Assembly (NCBI RefSeq): GCF_020709055.1
Contig: NZ_JAJFCK010000027.1
Span: 1-33,624, forward strand
Source of the DNA: Ruminococcus callidus
GTDB taxonomy: Bacteria > Bacillota > Clostridia > Oscillospirales > Ruminococcaceae
Direction of reading: 5' to 3'
DNA: 33,624 bases
A program made the translations under genes and the position numbers. Below, in pieces: positions 6,834-15,605 of the stretch (its first letter is position 1; the number at the start of each line of letters is the position of its first letter). Below the pieces are notes generated by a model. The model worked only from the letters and a program-made list of their open reading frames with translations, was not told the origin of the DNA and made no database searches.

Positions 6834-9059
6834 TCAGTTCAGGAAATCGTCCAAAACTAACCTCAATCCCATAATCAGTCTTGCGGTCTTCGTTTTTTTC
6901 TTAGAGAATCCTGCCTGCTCCAATGCGATATAAAAATCAGTTGTACTTCTGACAAATTCCCCATTCTGCGCACAATAGTTACGGTACTCTTGGTAGAGAT
7001 CACCGGACTTTTCAGTGTAGGACTTATCGACCTCACAGCATTCAGCAATAAAATTTCCAAGCCAGTCGTTGTCATCACGGTACGAGCCGATCGCCGCCTT
7101 AACGCAATCGGGAGCTTTGATCTGGTAATTTGCCGAAACAACCTTTTTTGCACCTTCGATCAGCCACTTCAAAACTGCACCTCCAGCGTTGTCAATGAGG
7201 TACTGCGTGTAATTCTTGATATCCGCTGCTCCCTGAATCTTTGCGTGGAAAGGAATCACGATCAGTCGTCTCCAAGTACCGTCATCAGAGGCTCCCACCT
7301 TTGGCAGGTGATTCGTATAGAGGATCAGCGTGTGGGAAGGCTCGAAATCGAACGGGGCTTTGAACTTTTTCTCGGCAAAAATGCTGTCAGTGGAACAGAG
7401 CTGTTTTACCACGGAGGTGTTCAGTCTCATGCCTTCCTGTAACTCGGCAGCGATAATCAGTCGTTTACCCTTGAGCTCTGCCATTTCGGGCTTGACATTG
7501 CGCTTGCAGTTCATGGTCAAAGCATCAGCCGACATATTGCCGCTGTAGCTTCCGAGGACTTTGTAGATGACATTCCAAAAAGTCGATTTGCCGTTGCGTC
7601 CGTCACCATAAGCGATAATAAGCGATTCAACGTATACTTTTCCCACGATACACAGACCGCAAATCATCTGCACATAGTCGATAAGCTGTCGGTCACCGCA
7701 GAAGAATAATTCAAGTGCATCGAGCCACAACTGCATACCCTCGTCCGAGGGAACAACAGCGGTCACTTTGGTCAGCAGGTCTTCAGGGTTGGTAGCTCTC
7801 CAACCGTCCATGCCATCGGGGAGGTAGTAAGTGCCGCCGGGCGTGTTCAGGAGCATTGCTTCTTTGTCCAGTGCTTCCGGCGGCTTCTGCACCAGAGCTT
7901 TTGCCGCATCAAGGGCGTTGTTCAGACCACGCATATTGCGGTATTTCATGACGAATGCCTTAAACGACTTTGCAAAGCTGTATGCCTCATAAGCATCAAG
8001 CTGTCCATCGAAGAGAGACTCAACGAATTTCTTTCCGCCCTTGAGAGCCTGTTCCATGTTGATGCCTGCGTTCTTCATTCGTTCCAGAGCTGTCTTTTCA
8101 AGCTCATCAGCTTTGTTGAGCTGTGCATCGGTGTGCTCCATCATCGCAAGCACCGCCGACTGCTCGTTTTCTTCCCAATAAGTGCCGTTGTATCTGAGAT
8201 AGTCAGTCGCCTTGGTGAAAACAAGCTCATCACCGAAACAGTCCGCAAAGGTACGAGCTTCACCGACATCGGAGAAGTCATCGGGGATCATGCTGTTCTT
8301 GCCATATTCTTCGGGGCTGACATAGCCTTCCTGCTTTGCGATCTTTTTGCCGAACTTACAGGCAGAATGCCATATCGTTTCGAGTTCCTCGTCATCAAGC
8401 GGAGGGTCACACTCGGCAGCCATTTCGAGAAACTTCTCGTGTGCATCTTCGCCGATACCGAACCGCTTCACGATACGACCTGCCTTTCGGGACATGGTCG
8501 CATTACGCTGTCCCTGCGGAATACTGCGGTTGGACTTCATGAAAAGAAGCCAGTCCTCGATGGAGAGCGATCCATCATGCCACTCGACTTCTCCCGTACT
8601 GCCGAAGAAGAAGCGAGCTGCGTCAAGAGCGTTGCTGTCGAAGAACGGCATTTCTTTCTGAATGCGGCGTTTCATCTTCTTGTGCATGGTGGCATCCTTG
8701 CAAATGCCAGCAGGGAGATAGACGTGCATCTTGGGGCGAGCGGTCTTGCCGTTTTTCGGTATCATGTGACTGCGGCTGTATACGATAGCGTATGCAACAT
8801 CGGTGAGGATCGCCGACAGACTCTCGGCATCGATCCATTCTTCGGGGTCATCGGAATGGGTGTTGTCGCAGTCGAGTACAAGTACATCGGACATCTCGAA
8901 ATTCGCCTCACTACGGACATTTCCGGCATATCTGGCACATACATGGTCGAAGCGTACAGCTTTCTTTAGGTCAGCCGCCGAGGTGACGATCATCTCGTGG
9001 GGATAAGCCTTGTTCTTCGGATTACCACTGCAATCAGCGGTGTAGAGCGTAAATTTCAT
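6834..9059 (-). CDS. Phage/plasmid primase-helicase, P4 family (D5/SF3)
   Basis: A 741-aa replication protein. The N-terminal 190 residues include a primase-polymerase-like region with acidic pair VLVLDCDN (about 60-67) and a later basic/His region. Residues about 195-240 form the PriCT-like helical domain. The C-terminal half is a D5_N plus superfamily 3 helicase with Walker A AYGDGRNGKSTF (about 483-494), Walker B-like RLIIAAEL, and the sensor asparagine in LILYTNHLPK. Such proteins prime and unwind phage DNA. It starts within an overlap with the zinc-ribbon gene (ATGA). The product is full length for the family. Confidence 0.94.
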   Translation of the reverse strand: MKFTLYTADCSGNPKNKAYPHEMIVTSAADLKKAVRFDHVCARYAGNVRSEANFEMSDVLVLDCDNTHSDDPEEWIDAESLSAILTDVAYAIVYSRSHMIPKNGKTARPKMHVYLPAGICKDATMHKKMKRRIQKEMPFFDSNALDAARFFFGSTGEVEWHDGSLSIEDWLLFMKSNRSIPQGQRNATMSRKAGRIVKRFGIGEDAHEKFLEMAAECDPPLDDEELETIWHSACKFGKKIAKQEGYVSPEEYGKNSMIPDDFSDVGEARTFADCFGDELVFTKATDYLRYNGTYWEENEQSAVLAMMEHTDAQLNKADELEKTALERMKNAGINMEQALKGGKKFVESLFDGQLDAYEAYSFAKSFKAFVMKYRNMRGLNNALDAAKALVQKPPEALDKEAMLLNTPGGTYYLPDGMDGWRATNPEDLLTKVTAVVPSDEGMQLWLDALELFFCGDRQLIDYVQMICGLCIVGKVYVESLIIAYGDGRNGKSTFWNVIYKVLGSYSGNMSADALTMNCKRNVKPEMAELKGKRLIIAAELQEGMRLNTSVVKQLCSTDSIFAEKKFKAPFDFEPSHTLILYTNHLPKVGASDDGTWRRLIVIPFHAKIQGAADIKNYTQYLIDNAGGAVLKWLIEGAKKVVSANYQIKAPDCVKAAIGSYRDDNDWLGNFIAECCEVDKSYTEKSGDLYQEYRNYCAQNGEFVRSTTDFYIALEQAGFSKKKTKTARLIMGLRLVLDDFLN

Positions 9060-9343
9060 TCGTTTTCCTCCTTCTCAAAAATACCGTTGCATTTCGGGCA
9101 GTGCATGAAGTTCTTTTCCTTGCCGAGGTCTGCATTTCCGCACACAGGGCAAGCGGAACGACTGTGGTGATGTTCTTCCTTACAGGGCTTGCGGCATTCC
9201 TTTTTGCGAAGCTCGGCAATGACAGCGTCAAGCACCTTGATGTCGTGGTAGAATACATCATTGAAGTCGTCATCGAGTCCGATATGCGACTCCGCATCTT
9301 TGCGGAGCGACATCAGCCCTGCAATAATTTCGCTGATCCTCAT
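9056..9343 (-). CDS. Zinc-ribbon hypothetical phage protein, 95 aa
   Basis: N-terminal helices (residues 1-45, containing LRKDAESHIGLDDDFND) are followed by a His/Cys-rich linker and a zinc ribbon: CPVCGNADLG about 17 residues before CPKCNGIFE (residues about 65-90). The start is supported by GGAGG seven bases upstream. The first 74 bases overlap the end of the DUF4406 gene in another frame. It runs into the primase start by four bases. Probably a DNA- or protein-binding accessory of replication. Function unknown. Confidence 0.8.
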   Translation of the reverse strand: MRISEIIAGLMSLRKDAESHIGLDDDFNDVFYHDIKVLDAVIAELRKKECRKPCKEEHHHSRSACPVCGNADLGKEKNFMHCPKCNGIFEKEENE

Positions 9344-9761
9344 TTTTTTCCTCCATTTCTTCCGTAAAGTAGCGGATCTTCATGTATTTGCGTTTTGCCT
9401 GTTTGATCTCCTCGCTCATGCCCTTGGAGATCACATCGCCGAACACCCACAGTTCACAGCAGTGACTGAGGAGAATATTGTTCATCAGCACCGCCTCAGC
9501 TCTCTCGTCCTCATCGTTCATAAACTGCGTAAAGTAGATGTGAGGTGTGATAGGCAGGCAATGGTTGTCCACCGCAAAACGGCTGTATTTTTTTGCGTTC
9601 TCGGTGTTCTGCTCGATGTTCCCTGCGTATGGCGAGCAGATGTATACGATAGGACGAAAGTTTGCGGCTTTTCGGGCAGCCTTTTCTTCCTTTTCGATGC
9701 GAGTCATCGCCTCATATTCGGTAGGGCTGAAGTAGCCCTCGGAGTTGTAGAGATTTGCCAC
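9270..9761 (-). CDS. DUF4406 (nucleoside deoxyribosyltransferase-like) protein
   Basis: A 163-aa protein read from a GTG start with AAGGAGG about nine bases upstream. The core begins at residue about 37 with IVYICSPYAGNIEQNTENAKKY, continues with PITPHIYFTQFMND, and ends at LLSHCCELWVFGDVISKGM. This is the Rossmann-like DUF4406 fold, related to nucleoside 2-deoxyribosyltransferases. The phage role may be nucleotide metabolism, but no activity can be assigned. The last 25 residues overlap the zinc-ribbon gene and look unstructured (RADVAPQRCGVAYRTR), so the tail may be little constrained. Confidence 0.83.
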   Translation of the reverse strand: MANLYNSEGYFSPTEYEAMTRIEKEEKAARKAANFRPIVYICSPYAGNIEQNTENAKKYSRFAVDNHCLPITPHIYFTQFMNDEDERAEAVLMNNILLSHCCELWVFGDVISKGMSEEIKQAKRKYMKIRYFTEEMEEKNEDQRNYCRADVAPQRCGVAYRTR

Positions 9762-9764
9762 GAT

Positions 9765-10511
9765 TTATACCTCCTTTGCCAGCATCTCACGGAGAATAGC
9801 GGTGAAGATCTCACGGAGCTTTTTGTCGTCGTTGATGATGTCGAGGACAGACACCGCCTTGATAGCTGTCTTGGTTGCACCATTCTCCAGCAGTCTATTT
9901 TTCTTATTGCGCACCCTCGCTGTCAGGCATACACCTGCACGGTACTCCAGTGCGTCATAGGCTCTCTGATAGACGGACTCAATGCCGGAGTAGTCGCCGC
10001 ATTCTGTCATAGCAATCTTGCCGACCATACTGCGGACATCATCACGCCAGTCATCGAACTCGACCGTAAATGCTTCCTGAATGGCATTGACCTTGTCACC
10101 GACCGCTGTAATTTCAGCCTGCTGTGCATTGAGCTTCTGTTCTGCCTCGATCATCCAGCGGAGTGTCGGGGAAAGGCTCATATCGGCAAGGTAACCGCCG
10201 GTCTTGCGGATCGCAGGCAGTACCTCCGAGGTCACCCAATGTTTGAAGCGTTTTGCTGTGGGGAGCTTGCTGCAAAGAACGAGGGAGTAGAGACCGCTTT
10301 CGTTGATAACGGTCAGCTTCTGTGTTCCGCCAAGGGTGTCGCATTTTGCGACATCCTTATCCTCATCGTCAACGTGCTTGAAAATTGCATCTCTGGCATT
10401 GCTGTATCCGAGAGCCTTTGCTACATCTGCTCCTACGAACCACGGTTCACCGTTAATGTCCATTGTTTTGATTTCACCGAATTCGGCATTTTTGTAAATT
10501 TCGTATTTCAT
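9765..10511 (-). CDS. Phage antirepressor, BRO-N domain
   Basis: A 248-aa protein starting MKYEIYKNAEFGEIKTMDI. The BRO-N domain covers residues about 8-105: NGEPWFVGADVAKALGYSN, KHVDDEDK, VINESGLYSLVLCSKLPTAKRFKHWV, EVLPAIRKTGGY. The C-terminal half is helical, possibly a coiled coil plus a basic region (ARVRNKKNRLLENGATK). BRO/antirepressor proteins bind DNA or neutralise the lysogeny repressor; here the LexA-like repressor at 18.3-18.9 kb is an obvious candidate partner. The ATG at 10511 is preferred over a TTG at 10526, because the GGAG site lies between them. The stop codon overlaps the ribosome binding site of the next gene. Confidence 0.88.
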   Translation of the reverse strand: MKYEIYKNAEFGEIKTMDINGEPWFVGADVAKALGYSNARDAIFKHVDDEDKDVAKCDTLGGTQKLTVINESGLYSLVLCSKLPTAKRFKHWVTSEVLPAIRKTGGYLADMSLSPTLRWMIEAEQKLNAQQAEITAVGDKVNAIQEAFTVEFDDWRDDVRSMVGKIAMTECGDYSGIESVYQRAYDALEYRAGVCLTARVRNKKNRLLENGATKTAIKAVSVLDIINDDKKLREIFTAILREMLAKEV

Positions 10512-10532
10512 GTAGATATTCTCCAATTCTAT

Positions 10533-10554
10533 CTGTCCGTATTGGTGCGGACAG
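10533..10554. other. Small hairpin upstream of the antirepressor
   Basis: CTGTCCG (10533-10539) and CGGACAG (10548-10554) form a perfect 7-bp stem around an 8-base loop, in the gap between the HNH and antirepressor genes. A similar CTGTCTGTATTGG lies at about 10571-10583. No U-run follows on the transcribed strand, so this is not a clear terminator. It may be an operator or processing site. Confidence 0.4.
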
Positions 10555-10608
10555 TCCTTTTCGTTAGTTATACTGTCTGTATTGGTTGTTTGTGCGTCTT
10601 TACCAGAG

Positions 10609-11301
10609 CTATTTAACGTCTTTTAAAGCGAAGTGCAGCTCACACCACTTTATCGCTGTAAGTGTATGCTCACGGCTGTCTGTAAACCAGCCATTCGTCA
10701 CCATAATCGTGCTGATCTTTCTTGAAATGCAGTAAAGATTCTCTATGCTGAAATCTGTCTTGTCCGAATTCAAAAAGACGATCACATGACCTTTCGGCAC
10801 TTTCTTGCCGTGGTGCTGTTCCCAAATAAGCCGCTGTTTTTCGATATAATCCTGTGTCTTAATTCCTGTGTCTTTGATTTTCACATAGGTGTATCCGTTG
10901 GAATGGATCGACTCACTGCCTACAGGAGCATTATTCCATGTCTGATGTCCCTTTTTATATGCCTGTCTACCGGATATTAGTTTGAGAAATTTAGCACAAT
11001 GTGCCTGAACACCTCTTTCAGTCTTTTCCGCACCAAATCGCTTATTGAAAGCATCGGCTACTGCAACATAATTAGCGTACTCATGGCAATGCTCTCTGAG
11101 CCATTCATCCTGCTCCTCGGTAAAAGGATGATGAACACCCGCTATACCAAGGCTTCTGCATTTATTTTTCAGCGATGATGCTGTAACGAAGAGTCCAAAA
11201 TAATCTGCAAACTGTATCGCAAGTTCTGCATAAGTTGCAGTTCCGACTTTATCACGAAGCCACTGCATTTCCTGCTCCGTATAGTGGTGCATCTGCCTCA
11301 T
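10609..11301 (-). CDS. HNH-type endonuclease-like protein with helix-turn-helix repeats
   Basis: A 230-aa protein. The N-terminal half has two Myb/homing-type DNA-binding units: YTEQEMQWLRDKVG...YAELAIQFADYF and FTEEQDEWLREHCHEYANY. The C-terminal third resembles a homing HNH domain: YIEKQRLIWEQHHGKKVPKGHVIVFLNSDKTDFSIENLYCIS. The expected catalytic His of the usual HHxDxN pattern appears replaced (VIVFLNSD), so cutting activity is doubtful. It could be a selfish or regulatory phage protein. It overlaps the upstream 73-aa gene by four bases. Confidence 0.8.
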   Translation of the reverse strand: MRQMHHYTEQEMQWLRDKVGTATYAELAIQFADYFGLFVTASSLKNKCRSLGIAGVHHPFTEEQDEWLREHCHEYANYVAVADAFNKRFGAEKTERGVQAHCAKFLKLISGRQAYKKGHQTWNNAPVGSESIHSNGYTYVKIKDTGIKTQDYIEKQRLIWEQHHGKKVPKGHVIVFLNSDKTDFSIENLYCISRKISTIMVTNGWFTDSREHTLTAIKWCELHFALKDVK

Positions 11302-11519
11302 CGGATCAGCTTCTCGATATTGGAGTTCTCCAGCTTTCCTTCAGCGACCAGCTTTTCGGTGCGGAGAACGACGTCAGCGTTGTTGATCATCTGCTTGGCG
11401 AGCGAGGAGATCGTCTGAGAAAGCTCAGCCTCCTTCTTGCGCTCATCCATACTCATTTCAGTATTGCTTACGATGCGGATTCTCTCACCGAGAATTTTCT
11501 GTAATTCCATAAGTGTCAT
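11298..11519 (-). CDS. Hypothetical phage protein, 73 aa
   Basis: A helical protein beginning MTLMELQKILGERIRIVSN and containing EAELSQTISSLAKQMINNADVVLRTEKL. Proteins of this look sit beside HNH genes in Firmicutes phages, with no known function. The start has an SD-like GAGGAGG upstream. Its stop overlaps the HNH-like gene, so it belongs to the operon. Confidence 0.75.
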   Translation of the reverse strand: MTLMELQKILGERIRIVSNTEMSMDERKKEAELSQTISSLAKQMINNADVVLRTEKLVAEGKLENSNIEKLIR

Positions 11520-11531
11520 AAAACTTCCTCC

Positions 11532-13457
11532 TCAATCTTTCATATAAAATTCGCATTCATATCCGTCTGCACGGAGCGTCAGTCCTCTTGCCCATCGGGG
11601 AGTGATACACATTTTCTGCACGATCTCATCAACGGTTATATCGTCAGTAGCTTCGATAATGACTTCATCGTGTACATGAGCGACAATGCGATAATCCCTG
11701 AGATTCATCATTGCATGGAGCAGAATATCTCGTGCAATGCCCTGAATGATGTTCTCCACGAACTTCGGTCCGTAGCTTTCGATACGTTCCCACTTTTTCT
11801 GCTCACCAACACCCATGTAAGTGACCGATTCGCCGCCGAACTTGTTTTCGCCGATTTTCGGTTTCACATAGGCAAGTCGTCTGCCGGATGGAAGCTCGAT
11901 GAACAGAAATCCTGACTCACAGAAGATATGCAGTCCCTTGACATTAGCCTCTGTCTTTTCCTTGATGCACTTTTTTACGGCACGGTCAACATCCCACCAG
12001 AGCTTTACGATATTTGGAGATGCATCCCTCCAGTCCGTCACGATCTGCTGGATCTCATCATCAGACAGTCCCATTTCCTGTGCACCCATTGCTTTCATCG
12101 CACCTACGGAGCCGCCATAGCCACAGGCGAGCTCGGCTATTTTACCCTTCTGTCGCAGATGCCCATTAATACCGTGTTTCACAACGGGAACTCCGAATAT
12201 CTTTGATGCAGAGATACAGTAGATGTCGCCGCCATTTTTGAACACATCCAGGCGCCACTGTTCACCTGCAAGCCACGACAGCACAACACCCTCAATGCTC
12301 GTGAAGTCCGCTACAATGAAGCGTTTGTATGGGGCTTTCGGTACAAGAGCCGTGCGGATAAGCTGTGACAGTACATCGGGAATATCTCCGAAGAGGAGGT
12401 CGAGCGTTTCGATATCATCGGCTTTGATGAGGTCTCTTGCTGTATCGAGGTGAGGCATCGAATTACGATAAAGGTTCTGGAGCTGTACCAGCCTCCCGCT
12501 GAATCTCCCTGAACGATTCGCACCGTAAAACTGAAACATTCCACGAATACGGTCATCGATGCAATGAGAACTGAGCATCGCATCGTATTTCTTAACAGAC
12601 GACTTCGCAAGCTGCTGTCTTAGGGAGAGTACCTTTGCAAGCTCCGGCGGCGCTGTCTCCAATAGTTCCTTTACTGCCTGTTTTCCAAGGGACTCCGTTT
12701 CCATGCCGTTTTCGGCAAGCCACTCCTTCATCTGCTGTACGGAATTTGGGTTGTCAAGCATGGTAAGTGCCTGAATTTCGGCAGTGATCTCGTTTTTGAT
12801 GTCCTCATTGATCGTGATAGCGTGACGCACAAGCTCCATATCTACACCGATACCACGATCATTGATCTGCTGGTCGAGGTGATATTCATTCCATACAAAA
12901 TTCGGTACGGGATATTTGGCGAGCCTTTGCTGAATGGCGATCTCCACCTCAACATCCCGGCAGTTGTAGGACTTGAACAGTTCCCATTTGCCCGGATGTA
13001 CCTTGGGATGATGACGGTTGCCGTCCTTGTCAGGAATACAGAAGAACTTGATGAGGTCTTTGCCCTCGGACATCTTCTGTTTGTCCAGACCGAGAACTGC
13101 ACCAACACCGGCAAGGGACATGGGCAGACCGAGCGTTGCCGCCCAGACCATCGTGCAGTGCCACTGTGTCGGGTCAAGATATGTTCCCTTGGGAAGTCCG
13201 AGATGCTTGGAAATACAGATGCGCTCGAACATGGCATTGTAGGCGGTCTTGATGACATTCGGGTCAGTCAGTGCTGCTATAATATCGTCGGGGAGCTGTT
13301 CACCGTTTGCAAGGTCAATGACCTGCGGCGGATGTCCGTCCACGCTGTAGCCGAAGAACAGAATCTCAAAATTATCGGATTCCGCATAGGGATAAACTCC
13401 CGATTTACTCAGATCAACATCCGAATAGGTCTCTATATCAATTGAAAGTATTCTCAT
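11532..13457 (-). CDS. Phage DNA polymerase, family A
   Basis: A 641-aa replicative polymerase without a 5' nuclease domain. Residues 1-190 form a 3'-5' exonuclease (motif I ILSIDIETYSD at 3-13; later YNCRDVEVE). The polymerase domain has motif A FIVADFTSIEGVVLSWLAGE, motif B KIAELACGYGGSVGAMKAMG and motif C IVAHVHDEVIIE. It should copy phage DNA with proofreading. The DUF2815 and DUF2800 genes upstream form the usual replication set of these phages. The only purine-rich sequence before the ATG is GGGTGGGA, part of a G-rich run described separately, so initiation may be controlled by RNA structure. Confidence 0.96.
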   Translation of the reverse strand: MRILSIDIETYSDVDLSKSGVYPYAESDNFEILFFGYSVDGHPPQVIDLANGEQLPDDIIAALTDPNVIKTAYNAMFERICISKHLGLPKGTYLDPTQWHCTMVWAATLGLPMSLAGVGAVLGLDKQKMSEGKDLIKFFCIPDKDGNRHHPKVHPGKWELFKSYNCRDVEVEIAIQQRLAKYPVPNFVWNEYHLDQQINDRGIGVDMELVRHAITINEDIKNEITAEIQALTMLDNPNSVQQMKEWLAENGMETESLGKQAVKELLETAPPELAKVLSLRQQLAKSSVKKYDAMLSSHCIDDRIRGMFQFYGANRSGRFSGRLVQLQNLYRNSMPHLDTARDLIKADDIETLDLLFGDIPDVLSQLIRTALVPKAPYKRFIVADFTSIEGVVLSWLAGEQWRLDVFKNGGDIYCISASKIFGVPVVKHGINGHLRQKGKIAELACGYGGSVGAMKAMGAQEMGLSDDEIQQIVTDWRDASPNIVKLWWDVDRAVKKCIKEKTEANVKGLHIFCESGFLFIELPSGRRLAYVKPKIGENKFGGESVTYMGVGEQKKWERIESYGPKFVENIIQGIARDILLHAMMNLRDYRIVAHVHDEVIIEATDDITVDEIVQKMCITPRWARGLTLRADGYECEFYMKD

Positions 13458-13469
13458 AGTTCAAATAAT

Positions 13470-13500
13470 CCCACCCAAGCCGAAGCCCAGCGCCCCACCC
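13470..13500 (-). promoter_or_regulatory. G-rich leader (possible G-quadruplex) before the DNA polymerase start
   Basis: On the coding strand five runs of three or four G occur within 31 bases (minus-strand runs at 13498-13500, 13493-13496, 13486-13488, 13474-13476, 13470-13472), spaced by 1, 4, 9 and 1 bases. The last run is 12 bases before the ATG and stands in for the ribosome binding site, which elsewhere in this operon is a clean GGAGG. Folding of the mRNA could therefore limit polymerase translation. Confidence 0.5.
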
Positions 13501-13510
13501 GTCTGTATTC

Positions 13511-14089
13511 TTAGTTCAGGAAATCGTCATCGTCCTCATCATCGAGGTCAGCAAAGTCATCTTCCGCACTGGAACGGCTACCGAGAGGCTCACCGTCACG
13601 GAGCTTCTGGAGATTACCGAGACCGCAGGCGATACCACGGGCAGTTCCGGTATTGTATGCGTAGAAATTGATAGATGCTCTGCCGTAAACGCCGGAGTAC
13701 ACCTCGCTGTGAGTAAGAATCGGCTGACGATCAGCATCCACGATCTCAGGTGCAGTGATGCTGTTGGCATTGACGAAGTATGCGTTTGCGTAGGCTTCAT
13801 CATCTGGACGCTCGATGTCACCGTCACGAAGAGGTGTCTTGATCGCTGCCAGAGCCGGTACGGACTTGCCGTTGCCCTTGAGCTTGCCTGCACCTTCCTC
13901 GTAGGCAGCCTGAATTGCTGCCTTGATCTTCTGAATGGTGACGGTGTCGCTCTTGGGGATGATCAGGGAAACGGAATACTTCTCCTTGCCACCGTCCTGA
14001 CCTGCTTTCGGTTCCCATACATTTGCGTAAGACCAGCGGGTATTCACACCGGTCACGACCTTGGTCGGATTTGTCATCTTCTTTGCCAT
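13511..14089 (-). CDS. DUF2815 family phage single-stranded DNA-binding-like protein
   Basis: A 192-aa protein starting MAKKMTNPTKVVTGVNTRWS. It matches DUF2815: WEPKAGQDGGKEKYSVSLIIPKSD, a helix AAIQAAYEEGAGKLKG, and VYSGVYGRASINFYAYNTG, ending in an acidic tail rich in Asp (DDEDDDDFLN). The acidic C-terminus resembles that of single-stranded DNA-binding proteins, which recruit partners. The family always neighbours phage DNA polymerase and DUF2800, so a ssDNA-binding role is likely but not shown. The ATG at 14089 has AAGGAGG about nine bases upstream. Longer frames are rejected. Confidence 0.9.
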   Translation of the reverse strand: MAKKMTNPTKVVTGVNTRWSYANVWEPKAGQDGGKEKYSVSLIIPKSDTVTIQKIKAAIQAAYEEGAGKLKGNGKSVPALAAIKTPLRDGDIERPDDEAYANAYFVNANSITAPEIVDADRQPILTHSEVYSGVYGRASINFYAYNTGTARGIACGLGNLQKLRDGEPLGSRSSAEDDFADLDDEDDDDFLN

Positions 14090-14090
14090 G

Positions 14091-15224
14091 TTACTGTTCC
14101 TCCTTGAAATCTTCATTTGCATCGGAATACACGGGACGCTTGTCCGTTTCGGGAACGAGCGTCGGTGCGCCCTTTGGTTTTTCTACATATCCGCTGAGAA
14201 TTTCAGCGAATTTCTTCTTGCCGAGCAGCTTTTCCATTGCAGTGATGCCCATGATCTCAGGCGCACCGTAGGGGTCATAGCCTGCATCGGTGACAGCTTT
14301 TGCGGCTGCATCCTTGTCGATGTATTTGCGGACGCTGCGACCTTCGACCAGCTTATAGCCGTCATAATGAACTCCGCTGAGAGCCTGTGCAAGAGCATAC
14401 TCCTTGACATCATTTGCCCATGTGACCAGCTCACTCGCCTTGGAGAGAATGATTGGAATTTCATGCTCCTCAAGGTTGTCGGGAGGAGCGAACTCATACT
14501 GTGCAAGGAGCAAATTCTGTTCAGCTCTTTTGCGGCAGACAGCCTTTGCCTTACAGAAACGGCAGTGACTTCCGGCACAGAATTCTCCCTCACCGTTATA
14601 GGCAAGCTGTGCGGTCGGTTTCAGCGTGTGTTCCGCCCATTCGAGCAGCTCTGCCACGCTGATCTCCCACTCATCTACATTTTCAAGTCTCGGCTGATAG
14701 ATGATAAGGCGAACGGTGTTGATGTCATACAGGAAATCAAACATCGCAAGTGTGCCCAATGCGTAGGTCTTGAGCTGCGGATTGTCGGTTGCTTCGACCT
14801 TTATACCCATCCCGTGCTTGTAATCCGATATGGTCATCGTGCCGTCAGCAACAATGATGCAGTCGGCGGTACCGAAGCATTCCGGGATATATTCGGACAC
14901 ATCAACTCGCTGTTCGAGCATGATCTCGGTCGTGGTGCAATTCTGCTTTGCGGTCTCATACAGCTCCATGATGTAAGCCGCATAGCCCTCGGCGCACTCC
15001 TGCATTTCAGCGTTGTAGAACTTCAGCTTTTTCTTCGGGTTACGGACTTTCTCGCCCAGTGCCTTGCGTACCAGATATTCGCAAAGCTCGTGAGCCTCTG
15101 TTCCCTCCGCAGCAAAGTCGCTTTCGGTATCGGGGAACTGCTCCGAGAATCTTGCGGACGGCGGACAGGCAAGCACTCTGGCGATGGACGAAGGTCCCAC
15201 CCACGCGTGTGCTTTCGGCGGCAT
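14091..15224 (-). CDS. DUF2800 family Cas4-like PD-(D/E)XK nuclease
   Basis: A 377-aa protein starting MPPKAHAWVGPSSIARVLAC. A nuclease core runs over residues about 30-235: AAEGTEAHELCEYLV, FGTADCIIVADGTMTISDYKHGMG (catalytic D...DYK). Four cysteines, one early (LACPPS) and three near CAGSHCRFCKAKAVC (about 215-232), could hold an Fe-S cluster as in Cas4/AddB-type nucleases. It likely works in phage replication or recombination with the DUF2815 protein downstream, whose start lies one base beyond this stop. The upstream gene's TAA overlaps its ATG (TAATG). Confidence 0.9.
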   Translation of the reverse strand: MPPKAHAWVGPSSIARVLACPPSARFSEQFPDTESDFAAEGTEAHELCEYLVRKALGEKVRNPKKKLKFYNAEMQECAEGYAAYIMELYETAKQNCTTTEIMLEQRVDVSEYIPECFGTADCIIVADGTMTISDYKHGMGIKVEATDNPQLKTYALGTLAMFDFLYDINTVRLIIYQPRLENVDEWEISVAELLEWAEHTLKPTAQLAYNGEGEFCAGSHCRFCKAKAVCRKRAEQNLLLAQYEFAPPDNLEEHEIPIILSKASELVTWANDVKEYALAQALSGVHYDGYKLVEGRSVRKYIDKDAAAKAVTDAGYDPYGAPEIMGITAMEKLLGKKKFAEILSGYVEKPKGAPTLVPETDKRPVYSDANEDFKEEQ

Positions 15225-15592
15225 TACATCATCGCCTCCAATTCTGCGAGCATTGCGGGATAGACCTCCGCTTTCAGGTCGGAGAATTTCTGACCGCCGT
15301 ACTTCTGGATGAGTTCCCTTGCTTTCGCCTTATGTCCGGCTCTGCTGAACTCGGACATCTTGGCGAAGAGCACCTCGCTGACATCGGGCTGCGGAGGTTC
15401 TGCTTCCTTAATTTCAGGCTGATCTGTTTCGGGATCGTAGATCGGAACGAAGTCGTCGGGGTTGATAGGCTCGGCGGGTTTCTCACAGGCGATATGCTCA
15501 TTGGTTGTCACAGCGTTGGCATATTCCGCAAGGCTGTCTGCAAGATGTCTCATGTCGCTGACAACATCCAGCAAAAGTTTGATTTGGCTCAT
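15224..15592 (-). CDS. Hypothetical phage protein, 122 aa
   Basis: Starts MSQIKLLLDVVSDMRHL at an ATG with AGGAG about eight bases upstream. The N-terminal part is a helix, the middle is an acidic, Pro-rich linker (EPINPDDFVPIYDPETD), and the C-terminal part is helical (VSEVLFAKMSEFSRAGHKAKARELIQKYGG). The C-terminal unit resembles short modules fused to phage recombination proteins that guard against replication blocks. No function can be named. TAATG coupling to DUF2800. Confidence 0.75.
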   Translation of the reverse strand: MSQIKLLLDVVSDMRHLADSLAEYANAVTTNEHIACEKPAEPINPDDFVPIYDPETDQPEIKEAEPPQPDVSEVLFAKMSEFSRAGHKAKARELIQKYGGQKFSDLKAEVYPAMLAELEAMM

Positions 15593-15605
15593 GTTTTTCA
15601 CTCCT

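Noticed and set aside
8133..8969. 278-codon plus-strand frame
   Set aside because: Antisense to the N-terminal part of the primase-helicase.
9261..10616. 451-codon plus-strand frame
   Set aside because: Antisense to DUF4406 and antirepressor genes, which have clear starts and domains.
14061..15263. 400-codon plus-strand frame
   Set aside because: Antisense to the DUF2800 gene; composition and motifs support only the minus strand.
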